Positions 27,850-36,623 of a stretch of DNA of 36,623 bases are shown here, piece after piece (positions within the stretch are counted from its first letter, which is position 1; the number at the start of each line of letters is the position of its first letter). The position numbers were made by a program, and so were the translations under genes. The stretch comes from Nitrosomonadales bacterium (GTDB lineage: Bacteria > Pseudomonadota > Gammaproteobacteria > Burkholderiales > Gallionellaceae), in contig JANXWX010000059.1 of NCBI GenBank assembly GCA_025350915.1, forward strand, positions 1 through 36,623, in the 5' to 3' direction. The notes beneath the pieces are model-generated. The model was not told the DNA's origin. It made no database searches and saw only the letters and a list, made by a program, of their open reading frames with translations.

Positions 27850-29006
27850 GCGTGCGCATTCAAGTAGGGAAGCACTGCTTGAGCGGCTTTTTTGGCAGAA
27901 TCTTGTTTAAGTATAGAATGCATTTCGCTGAAGCGCTCTTCCAGCTCGGTTACGGCTTGTTTGTTTGCGACAAGATTAAGCAAAGCCTGCGCCAGATTTT
28001 CTGCTGTTGAATCATCCTGCAACAATTCGGGTACAACGAATTTTTTGGATAATATATTGGGCAATCCGATGTAGGGCAGGATTTGCTTACGCTTGGCCAG
28101 CCAATAGGAAAATGGGGATAGCTTGTAGGTGATGACCATGGGTCGCTTCAACAAGGCCGCCTCAAGCGTTGCGGTGCCGGACGCAACCAGCACTCCGTCG
28201 GCAGCAATCATCGCATCGTGCGCATGGCCAAACAGAAGTGTGATAGGCAAGTCATGCGCGTTCTCCTGCCATATTGCTTCTTCAAAAATATTGCGCGTTT
28301 CGCGGCTGCCAAGCGGAACCAGAAACTGCGCGTCGGGAATTACTTTAAGAATAAGGGCCGCAGTTTGTATATATGTTTTGGCCAATTGCCTGACTTCACT
28401 TTTGCGGCTACCCGGCAACAGCGCAAACACCTTGGCGTTGAGTGGTTGTATGCGCATCTGCTCGCGCATCTCCATGCGGTTGGGGGTTTCCGGCAAGATA
28501 TCCGCCAGCGGGTGACCAACATAGGTCACAGGGACACCCGCCTTTTGATACAGCGGAACCTCAAAAGGAAACAACGCAAGCATATGGGATACCGCTCGCT
28601 TGATTTTATGGATGCGTTCGCTGCGCCACGCCCAAATTGAGGGACTGACAAAATGCACCGTGGGAATGCCATGTTGTTTCAGCGCCAACTCGAGGTCGAG
28701 ATTAAAATCCGGCGCGTCGATGCCAATAAAAAGATCGGGAGGATTTTGGATCAGGTGCTTGCGCAAACTGCGACGTATTCCGGAAATTTCACGGTAATGT
28801 CGCAATACTTCGACGTATCCCATCACCGATAACTTTTCCATTGGATACATTACCTGCATGCCAGCAAACTGCATCTTGGGACCGCCGATACCCACAAAGC
28901 GTACATTCGGCATCAATTCCTTGAGTGCCAACATGAGTTGACTGGCAAGCAAGTCACCCGAAGCTTCACCTGCAACCATGGCAACAGTTTTGATAGATTG
29001 ACTCAT
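27846..29006 (-). CDS. lpxB: Lipid-A-disaccharide synthase
   Basis: Glycosyltransferase (GT19) at the inner face of the inner membrane that joins lipid X and UDP-diacyl-glucosamine. The 386 residues show [74 protein letters not shown] and [11 protein letters not shown], all diagnostic. It follows lpxA by 10 bases and overlaps rnhB by four. Confidence 0.98.
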   Translation of the reverse strand: MSQSIKTVAMVAGEASGDLLASQLMLALKELMPNVRFVGIGGPKMQFAGMQVMYPMEKLSVMGYVEVLRHYREISGIRRSLRKHLIQNPPDLFIGIDAPDFNLDLELALKQHGIPTVHFVSPSIWAWRSERIHKIKRAVSHMLALFPFEVPLYQKAGVPVTYVGHPLADILPETPNRMEMREQMRIQPLNAKVFALLPGSRKSEVRQLAKTYIQTAALILKVIPDAQFLVPLGSRETRNIFEEAIWQENAHDLPITLLFGHAHDAMIAADGVLVASGTATLEAALLKRPMVITYKLSPFSYWLAKRKQILPYIGLPNILSKKFVVPELLQDDSTAENLAQALLNLVANKQAVTELEERFSEMHSILKQDSAKKAAQAVLPYLNAHA

Positions 29007-29016
29007 AGGTTATTTA

Positions 29017-29787
29017 TTATCGAACAATACCGCGCTGCGTACGGTTAAGAAAGTCAGCCATTATTTGCACTTCCGGACATTCTGCAATTTGCTGGCTTAT
29101 CTGAATTTTAGCTTCTTCCAGCGTTAATCCGGAACGATACAAAGTTTTGTAAGCCCGCTTGAGGCCGGCCAGGGCACTGCTGGAAAATCCGCGGCGTTTC
29201 AACCCTTCCGAATTCAAGCCATGGGGTGCGGCAGGACTACCGGAAACCTTTACGTAGGGTGGAATATCATGCAGCAACACGGTGCCGACTGCTGTCATAA
29301 CGTGCGCACCTATCTGGCAGAATTGATGTACGCCGGTAAACCCACCGAGAATCACAAAATCATCAATAATCACATGTCCGGCTAGCTGCGTACTATTGGC
29401 GAAAATAACGTTGTTGCCGATCTGGCAATCATGCGCCACATGCACATAGGCCATGATCCAATTATTATTTCCCATGCGCGTTACGCCAACATCCTGCACT
29501 GTGCCGATGTTGAAGGTACATGATTCACGTATCACGTTGTTATCGCCAATTTCAAGACGTGTCGGTTCACCGGCATACTTTTTATCTTGCGGCACTTCGC
29601 CAATCGAGCAGAATTGAAAAATCTGATTGTTTTTTCCGATGCGCGTATGCCCGGTAACCACCACATGGGGACCAATTTTCGTGCCCGCTCCGATCTCAAC
29701 ATGCTCGTCAATAATCGTATACGCACCCACCTGAACATCATCAGCAAGCTTGGCATCGGGATGTATGATGGCCGTTGGATGACGCAT
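29017..29787 (-). CDS. lpxA: UDP-N-acetylglucosamine acyltransferase
   Basis: First step of lipid A synthesis: transfers a 3-hydroxyacyl chain from ACP to UDP-GlcNAc. 256 residues form a left-handed beta helix of hexapeptide repeats, with AHDCQIGNNVIFAN, the catalytic His in QLAGHVII, and GGFTGVHQFCQIGAHVM, then a helical C-terminus. ATG 29787 shares its A with the fabZ TGA, so the two are coupled; a GTG one codon earlier is less likely. Confidence 0.97.
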   Translation of the reverse strand: MRHPTAIIHPDAKLADDVQVGAYTIIDEHVEIGAGTKIGPHVVVTGHTRIGKNNQIFQFCSIGEVPQDKKYAGEPTRLEIGDNNVIRESCTFNIGTVQDVGVTRMGNNNWIMAYVHVAHDCQIGNNVIFANSTQLAGHVIIDDFVILGGFTGVHQFCQIGAHVMTAVGTVLLHDIPPYVKVSGSPAAPHGLNSEGLKRRGFSSSALAGLKRAYKTLYRSGLTLEEAKIQISQQIAECPEVQIMADFLNRTQRGIVR

Positions 29788-30233
29788 CACTTGTCCCTCA
29801 ATGTGGCCATCAAATTACCCTCTGCCACCAATTTTCCATCCACTTCGGCAATCGCACCATACTTCCAAATGCCGCGCTTGTTGCTCTGGATTTCCACCTT
29901 GAAGATGACCTGGTCACCGGGGCCAACAGGTCGTTTGAAGCGCGCATCGTCTATGCCAACAAAATAATATACCGAGTCATCACTGGGTTTGGTACCCATC
30001 GTTTTGAATGAAAGCAATGCGGCCGCCTGCGCCATTGCCTCAATGATCAGCACGCCAGGCATAACAGGGTGATGCGGGTAGTGGCCGGTAAAAAATGGCT
30101 CGTTCATCGTTACATTTTTAAGCGCCACAATATTTTTTCCTGGTTCGCAATCAAGCACGCGATCTATCAACAAAAACGGATAGCGATGCGGCAAGTGTTG
30201 CAAAATCTCGTGTATGTCCATCTGAATTCCCAT
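29787..30233 (-). CDS. fabZ: 3-hydroxyacyl-ACP dehydratase FabZ
   Basis: Hot-dog-fold dehydratase of fatty acid synthesis, which competes with LpxA for 3-hydroxyacyl-ACP. 148 residues with [14 protein letters not shown], the catalytic His and Glu in [22 protein letters not shown], and the KRPVGPGDQ region. ATG 30233 has AGGAG six bases before it; a TTG at 30236 is rejected. It lies 13 bases after lpxD. Confidence 0.97.
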   Translation of the reverse strand: MGIQMDIHEILQHLPHRYPFLLIDRVLDCEPGKNIVALKNVTMNEPFFTGHYPHHPVMPGVLIIEAMAQAAALLSFKTMGTKPSDDSVYYFVGIDDARFKRPVGPGDQVIFKVEIQSNKRGIWKYGAIAEVDGKLVAEGNLMATLRDK

Positions 30234-30246
30234 CAACTTCTCCTGA

Positions 30247-31284
30247 TTATTTCTTTAAAATTTCAATTTGTTGTTCCAGCAATTTGACCCTATCTGCCAA
30301 CTCGTCCAGATGTTTTACCTGGGCTGCATTTTTGCGCCAGGCCTGTGTCGTCGTAAAAGGGAATATGCCACAATAGCTGCCGCGTTCCTTGATGGATTTC
30401 CCCACCAGGGTAAAAGATGAAATTTCGACCTCATCAGCAATCTGCAAATGCCCCAGAATACCCGCACTGCCACCTATGCGGCAATAACGTCCGATGGTAG
30501 TGCTACCTGCGATACCGACACAACCGGCAATTGCAGTATGCGCACCGATACGCACATTGTGTGCAATCTGAATCTGATTATCCAGTTTGACATCGTCTTC
30601 AATCACCGTGTCATCCAGTGCGCCCCTGTCTATCGTTGTGTTCGCGCCAATTTCCACATCGTCGCCTATTATTACACGGCCAATTTGCGGGATTTTCACC
30701 CAGCGCCCTTCTTCCATAGCCAGGCCAAAACCATCCGCACCGATTACGACACCCGAGTGCGCAATCAGGTTATTTCCCAGCACACAATCGTGATACACCA
30801 CGACACGCGGATACAGCAGCGCATTTTCACCTATATGGACTCCCGCACCAATGCTGCAACCCGACATGATGATACTGTTTGCGCCGATCTGCGCACCGTC
30901 ACCAATCACAACATTCGCATCAATTTGCACCCCCGGATGAATAATTACCCCCTCACCCACAACCGCTGTCGGATGTATGCCCGCAACGGGTTGTAACGAT
31001 GGGTTCAGGAGGGTAGAAACTTTGGCAAAAGCAGCATAGGGATTACTGCATACAATGCGTGGCAGGTTAGTCGCGTCAGCATCTGCAGCGCTTAAAATGA
31101 CGGCACCGGCTTGCGTCTTAGACAGCTGCGAACGATATTTGCTGTTGGCCAGAAATGCGATTTGATGTGATTGCGCGTTTTCTAATGTGGAGACTTGATT
31201 GATGATGACATCGTGACCGCCAAGCACTGTGCCGCCAAGCCGCTTGGCAATATCGTCTAATCGATAGGCTAGAGATTGCTTCAT
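30247..31284 (-). CDS. lpxD: UDP-3-O-acylglucosamine N-acyltransferase
   Basis: Third acylation-pathway step of lipid A: adds the N-linked acyl chain. The 345 residues have an N-terminal uridine-binding domain (to about 100), a hexapeptide-repeat beta helix including [37 protein letters not shown] and [24 protein letters not shown] with the catalytic His, and a C-terminal helix ([20 protein letters not shown]). It lies 15 bases after skp. Confidence 0.98.
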   Translation of the reverse strand: MKQSLAYRLDDIAKRLGGTVLGGHDVIINQVSTLENAQSHQIAFLANSKYRSQLSKTQAGAVILSAADADATNLPRIVCSNPYAAFAKVSTLLNPSLQPVAGIHPTAVVGEGVIIHPGVQIDANVVIGDGAQIGANSIIMSGCSIGAGVHIGENALLYPRVVVYHDCVLGNNLIAHSGVVIGADGFGLAMEEGRWVKIPQIGRVIIGDDVEIGANTTIDRGALDDTVIEDDVKLDNQIQIAHNVRIGAHTAIAGCVGIAGSTTIGRYCRIGGSAGILGHLQIADEVEISSFTLVGKSIKERGSYCGIFPFTTTQAWRKNAAQVKHLDELADRVKLLEQQIEILKK

Positions 31285-31299
31285 AAATGTAAAGCTGGA

Positions 31300-31803
31300 T
31301 TATTTTTCAGCCGCCAGAAACTGCAGCACCTTGTCGGTAATATCTATTTTCGGATTGCGATACACCGCTTCCTGCAACACCAGATCAAATTTTTCCTGTT
31401 CGGCTATCGCTTTTATTGCTTTGTTGGCTCGCGCCAGCACCAATGCCAATTCCTCATTTTTACGCAGATTCAGGTCCTCGCGAAATTCGCGTTGCATGCG
31501 TTGCAAATTTACATTGAGATTTGCCAACTCACGTTCTTTGCTGCGATGTTCTGCGTCAACCGGCGTCAACCCTTCCTTGTCGAAATACATTTGTATTTCT
31601 TTTGCCTGTTTGGCGACCTTCTTCATCTCAAGGTCACGCTGCTCAAATTCTTTTTCAATTTTCTTTTCGGCTTGAACAGCAGGCGTAGACTCACGCAAAA
31701 TACGCTCGGTATCAACCACGCCTATTCTAAAATCACTTGCATAACCAGCTGAAAATGTTGATACGAATAAGCTAAAAGCAATCATCTGCAATATATTTTT
31801 CAT
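31300..31803 (-). CDS. skp: Periplasmic chaperone Skp/OmpH
   Basis: Trimeric chaperone that holds unfolded outer-membrane proteins in the periplasm for BamA. 167 residues: signal peptide (about 1-22, ending near SAGYA), beta strand FRIGVVDTERILRES, then a long charged coiled coil (EKKIEKEFEQRDLEMKKVAK onwards), and the C-terminal strand DITDKVLQFL. ATG 31803 has AGGAG. It is 44 bases after bamA. Confidence 0.94.
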   Translation of the reverse strand: MKNILQMIAFSLFVSTFSAGYASDFRIGVVDTERILRESTPAVQAEKKIEKEFEQRDLEMKKVAKQAKEIQMYFDKEGLTPVDAEHRSKERELANLNVNLQRMQREFREDLNLRKNEELALVLARANKAIKAIAEQEKFDLVLQEAVYRNPKIDITDKVLQFLAAEK

Positions 31804-31847
31804 CTCATGCTCCTGGTCGACTATCCATTACGTAATGAAACTAACAC

Positions 31848-34133
31848 CTAGAAAATCTGCCCCAATGTAAACTGGAATCTTTCCAGATTATCACCAACTT
31901 GTTCATTAAGAGGCCAAGCATAACTCATTTTAAGCGGGCCAACCGGTGATATCCAGGTTAGTGCCAAGCCAGTTGAATATCTCGCACCATCCGTTCCCGG
32001 TATCACGCTCGGTACGCCATAAATTATACCCCCATCCACAAAAGCACTTAAGCGTACCGATCTTTCCTTGCCGCCACCCGGCATCGGGAACAAGAGCTCG
32101 GTATTCAGGATGATGCGCTTGTCACCGCCCAGGCTAAGATTATTGATATCTCTAGGCCCGATTGAAGCTGATCGGTACCCCCGTACCGTACCTACTCCAC
32201 CTGCGGTGAAGTTTTCAAAGAAGGGCAATGGCTTGTCGTCGTAGCCACCAGCTACTCCGAAGTCTCCATTTAACAACAAGGTAACATCCTTGCTGAGGGG
32301 GAAAAATTTCTGATGCTGATAAGTCAGCTTGTAATAGCGTTGCTCAGAAACCGGAAGCGACACTTTCAAGTACGACTTCTGCACTTTTCCCTCTGTCGGG
32401 TATATTGCGCTGTCCCTGCTGTCTCGTGTCCACCCTACCGTACCCAACAGGTTGCTAGTTGTGGTGCCAAAAGTATTGACGTAATTCAAATATTGCAATG
32501 AGCTGGCTGAGGTCAGCTCATACTGCGACTGCTCTACAGACAAACCATAATACATGGTTTCATCCTCGCCGATGGGCAAACCAAAACGCACTCCACCACC
32601 CGAAGTATAAGATTTGTAAGGACTTATAGAGGTTTTTGTTGTATCCAGATTACGCTGATAAATATCAAAACCACGGCTCACACCATCATCCGTGTAATAG
32701 GGATTGGTGTATGAAACCGAGTACACCTGGTTGGTTTGGCTGGTATTGATCTGTGTGGAAATCTGTTTACCAGTACCCAGCCAGTTTCCGAACGTCATGC
32801 CGGCAGTCAGTACCAGGCCTGAAGTATTGGAAGAAACACCGGCACCCACGTTAAAGCTTCCCGTTGGTTTTTCCTTGACGCTGACATTCAGATCGACCTG
32901 ATCTTTACTGCCCTGCACCGGCGGCGTTTCAAGGTTTACCTCACTGAAGAAATCGAGCCTATCCACCCTTTGCTTGGATTTCTGGATTTTTTTCGTCGCA
33001 AACCATGCGCCTTCCATTTGCCTGAATTCACGTCTGATAACTTCATCCTTGGTTTTGGTATTGCCCATCACATTAATATTACGTACATACACACGTTGAC
33101 CCGGATCGGCCACAAACGTAAAAGCAACTTCATGTTTTACTTTATCCAGCTCGGGAACTGCACTGACGTTGGCGAACGCATAGCCATCATCGCCCAGGCG
33201 ATCAGAAATTTTCTTTTGTGCATCCGTTAATTTAACCCGCGAGAAAACATCACCGGAATTGATACTAATCAATTTACGCATTTCTTCATGAGGCAAAATG
33301 CTTTCAGGCGCAATCAACTTGATATCAGAAACAGTGTATTTGGCACCTTCATTGATGTTGATCGTAATGTATATATCCTTTTTATCCGCCGAGATGGATA
33401 CCTGTGTGGAATCGATTGAAAATTCCAGATAGCCACTGTCCAGATAAAAAGAACGCATCACCTCAAGATCAGCGGACAATTTTTGCTTCGAATATTGATC
33501 GTTACTCGTCGCCCATGTCCAAAATGTGGGCGTTGTGAGTTTCATCAAATCCAGCAATTCTTTTTCCGGAAACACGCTATTGCCGACGATATTAATTTGC
33601 CTGATCCTGGATACCGAACCTTCCACCACATCAAAGCTCACCGCAACGCGATTACGTTCGAGTTCAGCAACAGTCGTTTTGATCGATACGGCGTACTTCC
33701 CCCGGGCAACATATTGCCGCTTGAGCTCATTCTCTGATTTTTCCAGTGCTGATTTGTCAAAAATACGTCCTTCTGCCAGACCTACAAATTTCAAGTTGTC
33801 TCGCAACTGGTCTTTGGGAAACTCTTTTACGCCGTTAATTTCAACACTGGCGATTGAGGGGCGCTCACGCACAATCACAACAAGCACACCTTTCTCAACT
33901 TTCAGGCCAACGTCGGTAAAAAATCCGGTGGCAAATAATGCGCGAATGGCGGCAGCAGACTGATCATCCGTTAACGTGTCACCGACCTTTACCGGCAGAT
34001 AACTGAACACGGTACCGGGTTCGGTACGCTGGATACCTTCTACCCGAATATCCTTCACAACAAATGGTTCCATCGCAACTACAGACGTGATGTATAACAG
34101 CGGGATCAAGCCCGCTAATTTGAGTAATCTCAT
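31848..34133 (-). CDS. bamA: Outer-membrane protein assembly factor BamA
   Basis: Core of the BAM complex, which folds beta-barrel proteins into the outer membrane. 761 residues: signal peptide (about 1-20), five POTRA domains (about 22-420, beginning FVVKDIRVEGIQRTEPGTVFSYL), then a 16-strand Omp85 barrel with the conserved lid-loop motif VRGY (in GGVGTVRGYRS) and a C-terminal aromatic residue (LGQIF). It starts seven bases after the rseP stop with a weak ribosome binding site, suggesting coupling. Confidence 0.98.
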   Translation of the reverse strand: MRLLKLAGLIPLLYITSVVAMEPFVVKDIRVEGIQRTEPGTVFSYLPVKVGDTLTDDQSAAAIRALFATGFFTDVGLKVEKGVLVVIVRERPSIASVEINGVKEFPKDQLRDNLKFVGLAEGRIFDKSALEKSENELKRQYVARGKYAVSIKTTVAELERNRVAVSFDVVEGSVSRIRQINIVGNSVFPEKELLDLMKLTTPTFWTWATSNDQYSKQKLSADLEVMRSFYLDSGYLEFSIDSTQVSISADKKDIYITININEGAKYTVSDIKLIAPESILPHEEMRKLISINSGDVFSRVKLTDAQKKISDRLGDDGYAFANVSAVPELDKVKHEVAFTFVADPGQRVYVRNINVMGNTKTKDEVIRREFRQMEGAWFATKKIQKSKQRVDRLDFFSEVNLETPPVQGSKDQVDLNVSVKEKPTGSFNVGAGVSSNTSGLVLTAGMTFGNWLGTGKQISTQINTSQTNQVYSVSYTNPYYTDDGVSRGFDIYQRNLDTTKTSISPYKSYTSGGGVRFGLPIGEDETMYYGLSVEQSQYELTSASSLQYLNYVNTFGTTTSNLLGTVGWTRDSRDSAIYPTEGKVQKSYLKVSLPVSEQRYYKLTYQHQKFFPLSKDVTLLLNGDFGVAGGYDDKPLPFFENFTAGGVGTVRGYRSASIGPRDINNLSLGGDKRIILNTELLFPMPGGGKERSVRLSAFVDGGIIYGVPSVIPGTDGARYSTGLALTWISPVGPLKMSYAWPLNEQVGDNLERFQFTLGQIF

Positions 34134-34140
34134 TATTATT

Positions 34141-35496
34141 TCAATTTAAAATCAAACGACTAAAGTCATTGAACAAGGCCAGTGCCATCAGAGTAAAGAG
34201 TAAGGCGATGCCCACTTTTTGTCCTGCTTCCCACAGCCATTCGGGGACAGGGCTACCCTTAAGCAACTCCGCCATATAATACAGTAAATGTCCGCCATCC
34301 AATAAAGGAATAGGCAGCAAATTCAATACGCCCAGACTGATGCTGATCAATGCCAGGAAGGATAAATAGGCACCTACCCCCATATGCGCAGACTGGCCGG
34401 CATAGTCAGCAATCGTAATCGGACCGCTCAGGTTTTTGAGGGAAATTTGCCCCACAATCATGCGACCCATCATTTGTAAACTGACCGCACTGGTTTCCCA
34501 TGTTTTGCGCATCGCCTGTGAGAGTGCCGCGATGGGCGAGTAACGAATTGTCGTCATCATCGCGTCAAACTCCTGCTGGTCAATTTGTGGTGCGGCACCG
34601 ATTTTGCCAACCTGCTTATCGGCCTCTTTTACGGAATCAGGAGTCAAATCAAGCGTAATTACATGGCCTTCACGCTTGATCTCAAGATGAAGCAGACTTG
34701 CAGGGTGGTTGCGTACCACCTCGACCCATTTTTCCCAGTCACTCACCGGCTCACCATTTGCGCTGAGTATGGTATCGCCTACTTTTAACCCTGAACGCTG
34801 CGCTACGCCGCTTTCAATTAATTTTCCAATCACAGGCTTTATCACGGGTTGATAGGGCTGCAAACCCAGCTTGCCGAGGAAGTCGCTATCCAGATCTGCG
34901 ACTGTCAGCGAGCTGATATCCAGCACGCGTTGTACAATTTCACCCTGCACAGTGCGAATTTCAAGACTAACCTCACTTGATTGCAACACCGTATCCAGCA
35001 ATACCCAGCGAACATCCTGCCAGCTTGGAGTTGGCTTGCCATTGATGCTGACAATAGTTTGCTGCGCTTGCAATTGAGCCGCTGCCGCAGGCGTATGCTG
35101 TGCAACAATGCCCAACGCCGGCTTAAGGCCCGGAATGCCATAAATAAACAGGCCCCAATAAAACACGATTGCAAGTAACAAATTGGCCAGCGGACCCGCC
35201 ACAACGATAGCCATACGCTGCAACACGGGTTGACGATTAAAGGCAAATGGCAATTCCTCTGCTTTAACTTCGCCCTCACGCTCATCCAGCATCTTGACGT
35301 AGCCCCCCAGGGGTATGGCAGATAAAACCCACTCGGTATCACTGCCGGCAAATTTTTTGCTGTACAAGACTTTGCCAAAGCCAATTGAAAAGCGCAGTAC
35401 TTTAACGCCGCACCGGCGAGCTACCAGATAGTGTCCATATTCATGGAACGCTACCAGCACCACAATGGCGATGATAAAAGCTAATAATGTAGTCAT
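34141..35496 (-). CDS. rseP: Site-2 intramembrane zinc protease RseP
   Basis: Cuts the anti-sigma factor RseA within the membrane in the sigma-E stress response and clears signal-peptide remnants. Seen: HEYGH in the first membrane helix ([13 protein letters not shown]), [16 protein letters not shown], periplasmic PDZ region in two parts ([13 protein letters not shown] and [15 protein letters not shown]), and the third zinc ligand in [14 protein letters not shown] 35496 overlaps the dxr stop as ATGA and gives MTTLLAF; an ATG four codons earlier (35508) is also open. Confidence 0.96.
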   Translation of the reverse strand: MTTLLAFIIAIVVLVAFHEYGHYLVARRCGVKVLRFSIGFGKVLYSKKFAGSDTEWVLSAIPLGGYVKMLDEREGEVKAEELPFAFNRQPVLQRMAIVVAGPLANLLLAIVFYWGLFIYGIPGLKPALGIVAQHTPAAAAQLQAQQTIVSINGKPTPSWQDVRWVLLDTVLQSSEVSLEIRTVQGEIVQRVLDISSLTVADLDSDFLGKLGLQPYQPVIKPVIGKLIESGVAQRSGLKVGDTILSANGEPVSDWEKWVEVVRNHPASLLHLEIKREGHVITLDLTPDSVKEADKQVGKIGAAPQIDQQEFDAMMTTIRYSPIAALSQAMRKTWETSAVSLQMMGRMIVGQISLKNLSGPITIADYAGQSAHMGVGAYLSFLALISISLGVLNLLPIPLLDGGHLLYYMAELLKGSPVPEWLWEAGQKVGIALLFTLMALALFNDFSRLILN

Positions 35497-36623
35497 TGCA
35501 AAATCCATTCGTGTGCAGCAATTCGCGATTGCTTATCAGCCAGCAAAACATCTTCAAGCGTATCAACAGCGACACTCACGTGTTTCTCCAACACATGTTT
35601 GATCAGACGAGGTATGTCGAGGAAGGAAATTTCCTTGTTAAGGAAGGCATCCACCGCAACCTCATTCGCCGCATTCAATACCGCCGGTGCCGTGCCACCG
35701 GTACGCAAGGCCTGATACGCCAGGGCCAGGCAGGGAAAACGCTCAAAATCCGGTGCGGCAAAGTTCAGCGTTGCGATTTTAAACAAGTCCAGCGGCGCTA
35801 CCCCGGCATCGATACGATTCGGGAAGGCTAGAGCATAGGCTATCGGTGTACGCATATCGGGATTACCCATTTGCGCCATCACTGACCCATCCACATACTG
35901 CACCATGGAGTGAATCACGCTCTGCGGATGTATGACAACCTGTATATCATCTGCCGCTGCATTAAACAGCCAGTGCGCTTCGATCACCTCCAGCCCTTTG
36001 TTCATCATGCTGGCAGAATCGACCGAGATTTTACGGCCCATCACCCAATTGGGATGCGCACAAGCCTGCTCCGGCGTAACTTGTTGCAGCGCCGACAAGG
36101 GTGTATCGCGGAAAGGACCGCCTGAGGCAGTGAGTAATATTTTACTGATGCCGCTAGCGCTCATATTTGCCGCATAGTCTCGCGGCAACGCCTGGAAAAT
36201 TGCATTATGTTCGCTGTCTATCGGCAACAGGGTGGCGCCATTTTTGCGTACGGCATCCATAAAGATTTGCCCGGCCATGACCAATACTTCCTTGTTCGCC
36301 AGCATAATTTTCTTGCCGGCCTGCGCTGCAGCCAGGCTGGACCTTAAACCAGCCGCTCCCACAATCGCCGCCATCACTGCATCCACCTCAGGCAGGGCGG
36401 CAACCTGTTCCAGCGCTTGCTCCCCGATCAGTACTTCCGTTTTCAAACCAGCGGAGGCCAAGCGCTGTTTTAGTCTGGCTGCCGCAACCTCGTCGAGCAG
36501 CACCGCATAGCGCGGATTGAATTGCCGGCATTGTTCAAACAACAACTCATCCTGTCGACAGGCAGTTAACGCAATGATGCGATATTTGTCAGGATGGCGC
36601 GCAACCACATCCAGCGTGCTGGT
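35493..36623 (-). CDS. dxr: 1-deoxy-D-xylulose-5-phosphate reductoisomerase, 5' end beyond window
   Basis: Second step of the MEP isoprenoid pathway; the target of fosmidomycin. The frame is open to the window edge ([15 protein letters not shown]), and only about the first dozen residues are missing. Seen: [31 protein letters not shown], the metal-binding DSEHNAIFQ, the LTASGGPFR loop, [23 protein letters not shown] and [16 protein letters not shown] with the active-site His. It heads the visible part of the dxr-rseP-bamA-skp-lpx cluster. Confidence 0.97.
   Translation of the reverse strand, partial: TSTLDVVARHPDKYRIIALTACRQDELLFEQCRQFNPRYAVLLDEVAAARLKQRLASAGLKTEVLIGEQALEQVAALPEVDAVMAAIVGAAGLRSSLAAAQAGKKIMLANKEVLVMAGQIFMDAVRKNGATLLPIDSEHNAIFQALPRDYAANMSASGISKILLTASGGPFRDTPLSALQQVTPEQACAHPNWVMGRKISVDSASMMNKGLEVIEAHWLFNAAADDIQVVIHPQSVIHSMVQYVDGSVMAQMGNPDMRTPIAYALAFPNRIDAGVAPLDLFKIATLNFAAPDFERFPCLALAYQALRTGGTAPAVLNAANEVAVDAFLNKEISFLDIPRLIKHVLEKHVSVAVDTLEDVLLADKQSRIAAHEWILQ

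Overview
The window reads as chromosomal core DNA of a betaproteobacterium, probably in or near the Nitrosomonadales. The evidence is the gene order glnE / yhdP-nit-tldD, rlmE-ftsH-folP-glmM, carA-carB-greA and dxr-rseP-bamA-skp-lpxD-fabZ-lpxA-lpxB-rnhB, together with protein sequences of betaproteobacterial type. I cannot name the species. Almost all of the window is coding, and only glnE and yhbY lie on the + strand. I found no rRNA, tRNA, IS element, CRISPR array or defence locus.

Layout. 1-2862: ileS (cut by the window edge and interrupted by an in-frame TGA at a conserved Trp position) and ribF. 2863-3174: apparently intergenic, but it holds a decayed phnA/yjdM-type gene remnant. 3175-9446: tldD, a nitrilase-family amidohydrolase and the giant AsmA-like yhdP. 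9553-12279: glnE, divergent from yhdP. 12284-14773: a membrane class III adenylate cyclase and a seven-repeat beta-propeller protein, the two most accessory-looking genes. 14786-19655: glmM, folP, ftsH, rlmE. 19690-20034: yhbY. 20039-24944: carA-carB-greA, with a strong promoter and an attenuator-like leader. 25131-26699: olsB-olsA for ornithine lipid synthesis, preceded by tandem Pho-box-like repeats. 26793-27248: a CopD-like membrane protein. 27280 to the end: the dxr-to-rnhB cluster, read right to left.

The clusters fit together by function. The right end makes the cell envelope: isoprenoid precursor (Dxr), site-2 protease (RseP), outer-membrane protein assembly (BamA, Skp) and lipid A (LpxD, FabZ, LpxA, LpxB). 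OlsB/OlsA next to it make a phosphorus-free membrane lipid, and the Pho-box-like repeats in front of olsB suggest induction by phosphate starvation. GlmM feeds UDP-GlcNAc to both peptidoglycan and lipid A. YhdP acts in phospholipid transport between the membranes. GlnE and CarAB tie the window to nitrogen, arginine and pyrimidine metabolism.

Most of the window is ordinary housekeeping DNA and I see no wholly new system. The best leads are the ileS nonsense codon, the Pho-box array with a 10-bp palindrome at olsB, the carA leader with hairpin and short peptide, the hairpin/T-tract abutting an SD-less folP, the phnA remnant and the beta-propeller gene behind glmM.
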